Positions 56,333 to 64,000 of a stretch of 64,000 bases of DNA are shown piece after piece (within the stretch, counting starts at the first letter, position 1; each line of letters begins with the position of its first letter). The translations under genes were made by a program, and so were the position numbers. Source of the DNA: Gonapodya sp. JEL0774 (Eukaryota; Monoblepharomycota; Monoblepharidomycetes; Monoblepharidales; Gonapodyaceae); NCBI GenBank assembly GCA_027604505.1, contig JADIIX010000009.1, forward strand, positions 1-64,000. Reading direction: 5' to 3'. A model generated the notes under the pieces. That model worked only from the letters and a program-made list of their open reading frames with translations, was not told the DNA's origin and did no database searches.

Positions 56333-58126
56333 ATGTCTGCCGCAAAGAAGCAACGTGTTGAAAATCCTGAGGCCAAAAATGGAGAGGAGTCTCTAGAAAC
56401 CGACCCTAAAGTCGAGGCACTGCTGAAAGCCGAGCAGGTCGTCTACGATTCTCTTGCAAAGCTTGAAGAGGAGATTGCAAAGGTAGGAAGTCTGTCATGT
56501 GTTTTTGATTGGTCAGACATCACTGTCTCGCGGTTGCAATGGGGGTTTTAAGTTGTGATGCCGGTTCCGATTGTGCGCGAATTGGTTGGCGTGGATTGAA
56601 ACCAATTCGCGTCGCGAAGGATTACTTTCAGGAGCACGATTCCCTCTTGGTCTCTTTGGCTACCATTCCCACCAACATTGAAATCTTTACAAACCTTCCC
56701 ACCGTTCTGTTCGAATTGACCCTGCCTGGTGTCTCTTCCATGCCTGCTCCACAACAATATCGGCGGTGACATCACCTGTACTCGAAACCCCGATCCGCCG
56801 ATCGTTTCCCACACCCCATTTTCGCGACCGTAGCTCAAAACCGCCCACTATAACTCCCTCCAACCCGCTTTGGACAAGCGTGACGCAGCTCTCAAGGCGC
56901 TGAACGACCCGGAGTTTTGGCAAAAGGTGAGAAATGAAAGTAATTTTCATACTCGGTTCGAGAACACGGGATTATGCCCACGAAGGTCCGCGATTGTGAT
57001 TGCAATCTCTGGAGGAAAGAGAGACTTTCATCTCATCGGGAACATGAATGAGAGAGATGATGAAGCTCAACCTGGGTTATGAATGTGCTGGTGCTTCTGG
57101 CGAGACTCTCTTGTATCCTGTGTCTCTCCATTCACGAACTGCGCTCACTCCTACTTTTCAAGGCGATCATGGCACATCTCCCTCTCCGCGATATGTTTGG
57201 CATTTCTCCGCGGGACAGTGATGCCCTTGAGTTTCTCACTGGTGTTACTGTCAAGAGAGAGAAGGCAGATTACAGGAATGTCACGGTCACGTTCAAGTTC
57301 AAGGCAGGAAACCCTGTGTTCAAGGTGAGATATTCGTCAAAAAAGTTGATTGCAGGGTGTGAATCGCTTGGTTGGTCGTCGAGGAGGCGCGGACACCGAG
57401 GAAAATGACCAATCAGATGCCGAACTTGTGACAACGTTCGGTTACCCACCCTCCGAGCCATTCTGTTCGGTACATGTCGCTGATACGTTGATTTTATTGT
57501 CTGGACCCTTCATCGCAGAACAAGGAACTTACCAAAAAAATATCCGTCGGTACCGATGGTGTCCCGAAAGTAGATGTGCACCCGACTTTTGAGTGGATCG
57601 ATGATCAAAATGCAAAGAAGGGAGCTGATGGCAAAGCGACTGCAGGAAGCAAAAGGAAGGCAGACGAAGAAGAATCGAGTGATGACGACGACGACTGGTC
57701 GAAGGAGACTTCAGTGTGGGGAAACCTTTTTGACGGGGAGTGAGTGGAAAACATCGATGTGATTGGTTGCCACGAGTCGAAAATCACCGGCTGACGGAAT
57801 GAAATTTATCGTGATGTTTGTTGTGTTCGCTCTGTTGATGTCCTAACTCTTTTGCTCTCGGGAAATGATGTGTTGACACATCACTCAGGGACACTGAGTT
57901 CGTTCAGTTGATCGCCGGTGAGTTCCTTCTTTCGAGTGCTTGTTATTTTGTCATTGGGTGCTTGTTTTGTCGTCACCCACTCAGCTAATGAACTCCAAAC
58001 CTGGTGCCTGTTTCAGACGAAGTCTATCCTTCCGTTGCAAAGTATGCCCTCATTGACGGAGAAGACGAAAGTGAAATCGATGAAATGGATGAAGAGGTCG
58101 GTGATGACGACGTGGACGACGAGTAA
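56333..58126 (+). CDS. SET/TAF-I type nucleosome assembly protein (NAP family histone chaperone)
   Basis: Starts MSAAKKQRVENPEAKNGEES at 56333. Exon 1 ends at 56482 with KLEEEIAK. Exon 2 starts at 56834 (LKTAHYNSLQPALDKRDAAL) and completes the long dimerisation helix, ending DPEFWQK, the family's 'ip.FW..v' motif. The earmuff domain follows: LPLRDMFGISPRDSDALEFL, VTVKREKADYRNVTVTFKFK, FEWIDDQ, then WSKETSVWGNLFDGDTEFVQ (the 'sFF.wF' position) and an acidic tail DEDESEIDEMDEEVGDDDVD, TAA 58124-58126. The order and the short acidic C-terminus fit SET/Vps75 rather than Nap1. These bind H3-H4 and H2A-H2B and aid chromatin assembly. Intron 1 is 351 nt, longer than usual here. A basic insert (KGADGKATAGSKRKADEEES) contains a likely nuclear signal. 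Confidence 0.92.
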
Positions 58127-58355
58127 AGCGGAATTGTTTGCCCTCGAATGATTCCAATTGGAAACTTGAAAAAATAATTCACATTTTATAGTAGTTTTTG
58201 CTGTTGGATTATAGACGTTGTAGTACAAGTGACACAAACAAAGTGCATCGCAGAAACCAGCTTTACGTCGAGATCAGTGAGTGCATGGTTCAGTCTGGAA
58301 GCGATGCGAAGACGTGCATCCACCCCGTCCCCAGTATTCCGCTGGCTCCTCCATC

Positions 58356-61300
58356 ATGGCGGACGCCTTTCTCCCCGATGTTCCCGCTCTAACTGCTCGA
58401 ATCCGCGAACTTGAGGATCTCCTACACGAAGTAACTCTGGAGCGAGTTCTAACCTCGGAAACGGAAATCGACTCTTATACTGCGAAACGCAGAAGACTTA
58501 CTCTCGATAGTCCACGGAAACACACCCCGTCAGGCGCCGAGAACATCCTTCCCTCATCACAACCTCTCCTTGACCGAGGGTCTAGCCCACGGAGAGCGCT
58601 GGAGGATCCGACGGAGAGGTCACTTATCCCCTTAACGCCCTCTGCCAAAAGAAATAGCAAGGCTGTAAAAGTGGATGCAATCGCTGTGCAAGACTTGAAG
58701 CTTTTTCGTGAAGGTCTTGAGATTCTTCGGAGAAGAGCTTCGGGGGAGCAAATTGAAGACTGCTGGGACAGGTCTACTTTGCAAGTGTTGGAAAACAAGT
58801 TTCCTCAGGTTGACCTCTCCGGTGCCATGGTATTTACGTAACGAGTGTGAGTGTCTTAGAGCTTAATGTTAATTTCCTTTTCTCCCATGGCAGAGACGAC
58901 TCAATGCACAAATTTCGAATCTCAAACATGAGCGGGATCAGCTACAATCTCCCGATCTGCAGCTTGCGACGCATATAGAAGTGGCGAAAGAGATGGAGAG
59001 GGTATGTTAATAATTTTGTCGTGTCTGCTGCCACCAACCTAGTGGACCCCCTATCACTCACTACCCTGGCCTGCCCACCACTTCCCCGCCTGCCCAGTTT
59101 GCGAAGCGCATTTTAGGCACTGTTCCCGCCGGCGCTGATCCTATCTTGGATGGCACAGTGTTTTCAGTGAGAATGAATCATCCTCAGAGCTTAACACCCG
59201 TTCAAGCACTGCTCGCCGGCCAGCCCGAAGACTTCGCGCGGGATGCTACCAATGTCTTAGCCGAGGTCCAGCGCTTGGTGGACGTGGAGAAGCAACTGAG
59301 CACGAGGTGGTCAAAAGGTAGCTATTCGAATGTCCGCCTGCTTGACACAATGTTTTCAAACAGATTTCTTTGCCCGCAAGTTTTGGTTGCCGTTGCAGCT
59401 GTCCAATCAGCATTTGACGAGACTTCAGAAGGCCGAGACGAAAATATACATATGGACGAGAACCCTTTCTTGGTTGCAAAGCTCCAAGACAAAGAACGCG
59501 AAGGTGAGCAAGAGCACCTTACTTTCTTCTCTGCGTTGATTCGAAGACTGACATTTCTCTGGTACACATTTAGCTGCATCTCGCTTGTTGGAACTTCTGG
59601 GCATTGCGAACAATCTGGTTTCGCGGCGACTCTCGAACCTTCACAAGTTCTCCCAACATTCCCTCTCTGGACAGGATGAACGTCGTTTGGACCTCTCACA
59701 ACTTGCTCAAGCGATCGAGCATATTACTGGTACCCTCCGGTCCGCGTCATCTAAAGAACTGGAAGGGGTGGGTAGCCCACTTTAATGCGTATCTACGAGG
59801 TGATCATAGCGGAGCCTAGGACTCACCTTAGCACGATTCTGCAGTCACCCGATCCAACAGTTCTCACCCACTTGGCGTCTCTCTCCACCGCCGCCCAGTC
59901 CGTTACCGCGCTTTCGATCGACCTTGAACGCCGCGCCGCCGTTTCTCTCTCATCTGACCTCCAAGGTCAACTCCGAGACCGTGATGCTACAGTCGACTTT
60001 CAGGCGGTTCGAATCCATGAACTTGAAGCGGAGAAAGGGGATTTCGCTCAAAACATGTTGAAATATCATTCGGAGTGCGAGAATCTCGAGAAGCAGCTTC
60101 GGGAGGCAAAATCTCAAATTGCGGAGGGGGCAAAGGCCTTGGACAGCATGCGATGTGGCAGAGATTTGCTCCAAGCGGAACTTGCAGCCGAAAAGGACTC
60201 TCTCAAAGAATTGAGAGACGAAGTTCACAAGCGGGTGGCTGATGTCATGGGGGAGGCAGAGCACGTTGTAACAGAGGCGCAGGCGAAGGTTAAATCCGCC
60301 GAAGAAGGCAAGCAAGAGCTCTCCACTCGATTAGATGAATTAACAATGGTGCGTATTAGACGCCGTTGGTTATGATTACCTGATTTGAGGGGTAACGTCT
60401 GTTTACAGCAAATGAACACAATGCAGCGAGAGTCGGCTCTTCTGAAAGGCGAATGCGAGGAGCTCAAGGCGAAGGACGAAATCGTGAGGGGCACCATCGA
60501 AGATCTCCACAGAAAGCTTGAGCAAACGGAAAGAGAGGTAAGGGTCCGACTTTTCACGTTGAACTAGTTTGGAACGGAAGCTGACTGAGTAATTCGCATC
60601 TTGTTGTCCCCTCGAAGAGAATGGAGGCCTACCATCTGCTCGAGGACTTCCGCAAGCAGGAGGAGGATGTCGCAGCGGATCGAACGGCTCTTCAATCAAC
60701 CAATGTCGCGCTTGTTCAACAGCTTGAGGGTGCTCGGCAGAACATTCTTGAGGGAGAGTTGAAGCTCGCCGGCGTCGCAGGAGAATTGGAGCAACTTCGA
60801 ATATATTTTGATAATACAGAGGTGAAAAATCACGAGTTGGAATTAAAACTTGCGGATGCTGTCAATGCGCGAATGCAGGACATTGAAGACCTCGAAAAGA
60901 AGCTGGGAGACGTGACTGATGCGTACGATGTATGTCAGGCGCACAAAGTTTCGCGGGAGACGGAAATCCGGAGGTTGGAGGTCGAAGGGAATGCACAGCG
61001 GGTCATCTACGACTCTACTGTCGCTCAGCTTCGTCGCCAATTGGACGAAGTTCTTGAATCTCACTCGGGATGTGATGCAGCGAGGGACGAACTCGCGAAG
61101 TCTCTTGCCGATGCTCGCCGAGATCTCATTTTGCTGCGAGGGAATTATGATCAAGCCACAGCTGTTCATGCAGAATGCAGCACTGCTCGGGAGGAACTTG
61201 AAAGTCAAGTCGCCAAATGTCAAGAAGAGATTCTGTCAACCCGCGAACAGCTTGAAGAATCACTCAAGGAACATTCTATGTGCCTCTCTACGAAAGAACT

Positions 61301-64000
61301 GCTGGAGCGGACGTTTGAAGATTCCCAGTCTGTCATTGTCCAACTTCGTGAGGAACTCAGGGACGCCAAGGCTCAGTACAACACTTGTGAGTCGCTCTTG
61401 GAGGTTCACCGTGCGAATGCGCAGGAGGAGATAAATGGCTTGAGGGCGCAAATCGACAGTGCAGTTGCCGAGCATTCGAATTGCGACACTTTCAAGAAGG
61501 ACATCGAGAGTATAATTGCTAGCAACCACGAGGAGATTTCCGCTCTTCGACACAACCTGGAAGAAGCGGCAGTTAAAGATTTGAGCGCAGAGAGGACTCG
61601 CGCAGAACTAGCTCGGGTGCAGTCGGAGCTTGATGCTGTCACACAATCACATTCTCGATGCACTGAACAACTTGAAACGAGTTCTACAGCGCTAGAGGAC
61701 ACTAGGATTGAGTTGGCGCAGAACATCAAGGAGCTGAATGCACTGCACAAGGCGCACTCTGGATGTGAAGGTCACCAGCAGAGGTTGGAACAGGAGCTTG
61801 GTGCTGCTGTCCTTTCAGTTGCGGAATTGGGAAAGCAGGTGGAAATTGCGGGGAAGGTAGAAGTGGAACTGGAAGCTGCCGTTCTCAAAATTGAGGAGTT
61901 ACAAAGGCAGCTTCGGGAACACCTGGACGTGGCCGGAAAAATAGAGGACGAGAAGAGCATTGCCCTTTTCACGATTGCAGAATTGCGTGAGAAGTTGAAC
62001 GTTGCTGGCAAGGTGGAGGACGAACTTCGCGCTGCGGTTTCGACAATTGCAGATTTGCGTGAGAAAGTCGAGTTTGCGGGCATGTTAGAGGAGGAGTTGG
62101 CAAAATCAAAGGAGGAAATTTCTCGACTGGTCGAAGAACTTCGCGATCTAGCAACCTTGCAATCGAACTGGGAGCGTGAGGGTCAGGCTGCGGTCGCGGA
62201 GGTTCGGGATCTAAAATCTCAATTGCAACAGGCTCAGGAAGATCTCAAGGAATCGGTGGATCATCATTCTGGCTGCGCTGCGACGCGAATGATATTAGAG
62301 GAATCTCTTGAAAGAAACAATGGTGAAATTGCAGACCTTCAAAAGATATTGTCAAGAGTAGGCGATGCAGAGAATGAGCTCCGGGTCAGCAAATCTGAAG
62401 TTGCGAGTCTCAGCGAACAACTGCAACTTGCCACAGGTGCGCATTTGATGTGCCATGACATCATCGAAAAGGCAGAAAGCAATGTCAGCGCGATTCGAAT
62501 GGAGCTGCAACAGATTCAAAACGAACTTCGCCAATCTGAAGAAAAGAATTCTCGATGCGAGACCACGAAGGCGGAACTTCAGAAGGCGCTGTTGGATGGT
62601 CAGCGGGAACTTGATCGAAGTGCACAAGAGCTTCAGCAGGCGCGAGAGAGTCTCCGCGAGGCGTTGGAAGATCACTCGGGATGCCAGAGCACCATACGGG
62701 ATCTAGAGACGGAGATACACAAAATTGAAATGCAGAACAATACTTTACGAACGGAAGTTGAAAGAATGTCTGATTATGAAACCCAGCTGCACATGGTGAA
62801 GAAGGAATTATCAAATGCGGCGAGCGCTCACTCCGACTCGCAGCAGGAAAGGGAAATACGAATCGCCGAACTCCAACGTGCATGGGCGAGTGCTCAGGAG
62901 GATTTGCAAGTGGCAATTGAGAACCATTCAGGATGCAACGGCATCATATTGGAAATGGAGTCCGCCCTTGAGGCAAACAAAGCTAATGCTGAACGCCTCC
63001 GCTTTCAGCTTGACGCTACCAAGAGGGAGTTAGAATCTGTGCGCGTCGATTTCGCAGCTAAACTTGATGGCAACAATACGACCAACCGTCCTCGTCACGA
63101 GCAACATACTCCATCTACTTCGAAATATCACCACGCATCTGCTTCGACATATGAACATCAGCCGAGGTCAAGTCCGACCGGGACAAAACGGAAATCCCCA
63201 GACGCTCCCGACTTGCCGCACACGGTTGGTTCTCGTGGGCATTTAGGAGCTCGCGCTGACACCGCGGAAGCTGCAGGTGTCAGCACCCGAGGCCGACTGT
63301 CCAGTTCTCGGAGTTCCCAGTCGGGTCAACCAGAAGATGTCGACAATCTCCAAGGATCACAGCGCAAACTCCGAAAACTTGCAACAAAGCCGCAAGTATC
63401 TGATCCTAAACTAGCCGCGGGAACGAGTACAGCGAGCGAGCAATCCTCTCAAGGTGAGCACAGTATATCGGCTACAATTGTCATGGTTATTTCCTGACGT
63501 CCATCACTTCAGCACAATCAACACAACAGCATGTTATTTCCCTGTCAGGGTTTAAGGATGGTGGTGGTGAATGGAACACAAATCTGAAAGCGCGATTGTT
63601 GAAATGCATCCGGGAACTAGGGGCGAGAGTGTCTACTTCTGACGACTACGATCCTCAAGTAACACACATAGTCGGTGAGTTCTGTTTGGGTGTGTATAAA
63701 TATCCTTGCGCTTACAATGCACAACGCCTTGATCTTTTTAAGCGCCCCCAGGAACAAAGACCTTGAAAACCTTCGCTGGTAGGTGTGCAATCTTGTTGGG
63801 GTCTTAAGAGGAAACCGTTTTACCAGTATCTACAATTAGGGCTTCTAACCCAAAAATGGATAATGCATGACTTCAATTGGATATTGGAGTCAGCGAAGAA
63901 GTATGTGGCCCTACTCCGGTTTGAAGTGACAAGCTACAAGTAATATTCTCACATCAAACAGGGGCAAATGGCTTGATGAGAGCGGTTTCAAAGCAAGCCG
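58356..64000 (+). CDS. long coiled-coil protein with HSxC repeats and C-terminal BRCT domain (3' partial)
   Basis: Starts MADAFLPDVPALTARIRELE at 58356 (exon 1 to 58829; exon 2 58894-59001; many more). The N-terminal third has KRRRLTLDSPRK and helical blocks. From about 59785 to 63060 nearly all sequence is coiled coil, including one exon of over 2.8 kb. Within it a motif HSxC recurs at least a dozen times, often exactly 35 residues apart. A Ser/Arg-rich, KRKSPDAPD-containing linker follows. Small exons then encode a BRCT domain: LKARLLKCIRELGARVSTSD, DPQVTHIVAPPGTKTLKTFA and LLTQKWIMHDFNWILESAKK GKWLDESGF with the expected Trp. The frame runs off the window end. BRCT domains bind phosphopeptides in DNA-damage and mitotic proteins. 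The TLKTFA..L..KW form recalls the MDC1/PTIP/TopBP1 classes, but no ortholog can be named. Confidence 0.8.

Noticed and set aside
1-64000. tRNA, rRNA or CRISPR features
   Set aside because: No cloverleaf with A and B boxes, no rRNA-like sequence and no spaced direct repeats were seen on either strand by eye.

Overview
The window is eukaryotic and almost certainly fungal. Genes are cut by many short introns with GT..AG borders, mostly about 50-120 nt. The proteins recognised are fungal or general eukaryotic: a fungal-type transcription factor domain, Syo1, Rgp1, Csm3/Swi3, Zim17, Orc1 and Apc2. A Ty1/copia element is present. Nothing bacterial, no CRISPR array, no rRNA and no convincing tRNA was seen. 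The phylum cannot be fixed by eye. All gene models were spliced by eye; ends and recognised domains are firmer than internal exon borders.

Layout. 1-708: 3' end of an unidentified gene. 709-3223 and 8141-about 11580: an AT-richer stretch strongly depleted in CpG. It holds exon-like fragments and the FG-repeat part of a nucleoporin gene. It is interrupted by a CpG-rich, young, minus-strand Ty1/copia retrotransposon (3229-8135) with near-identical LTRs and a perfect 5-bp target-site duplication. 9228-12951 (-): FG nucleoporin whose reading frame can only begin on upstream exons encoding a transmembrane segment. 12998-15785 (-): DDX21-like DEAD-box helicase. 15910-17518 (-): mitochondrial carrier. 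17706-19443 (+): PP2A activator (PTPA). 19538-24235 (-): APC/C subunit 2, containing a 10-N assembly gap. 24439-25758 (+): ribosomal protein uL23. 26384-28200 (-): SDS22. 28306-29100 (+): Zim17/DNLZ. 29199-30325 (-): FAM72-like protein. 30755-33668 (+): Syo1. 33950-37703 (-): fungal_trans-domain protein. 39784-42332 (+): putative sensor-domain membrane protein. 43586-46290 (+): ABCG half-transporter. 46383-47778 (-): Csm3/Swi3 (Tipin). 48157-50921 (+): Rgp1. 51102-54066 (-): Orc1. 54405-55793 (-): RING protein. 56333-58126 (+): SET/NAP histone chaperone. 58356 to the window end (+): long coiled-coil protein with a BRCT domain.

From 15.9 kb on, gene orientation alternates almost perfectly, giving divergent pairs with short shared promoters and convergent pairs with gaps of about 90-280 bp. 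The genes are housekeeping: cell-cycle and replication control (Apc2, Orc1, Csm3, SDS22, PTPA), ribosome biogenesis (uL23, Syo1, helicase), mitochondria (carrier, Zim17) and trafficking or transport (Rgp1, ABCG). They do not form one pathway cluster.

The observations most worth following are the membrane-anchored, POM121-like FG nucleoporin, the CpG-depleted block around a fresh retrotransposon, and the roughly 35-residue HSxC repeat in the BRCT protein.
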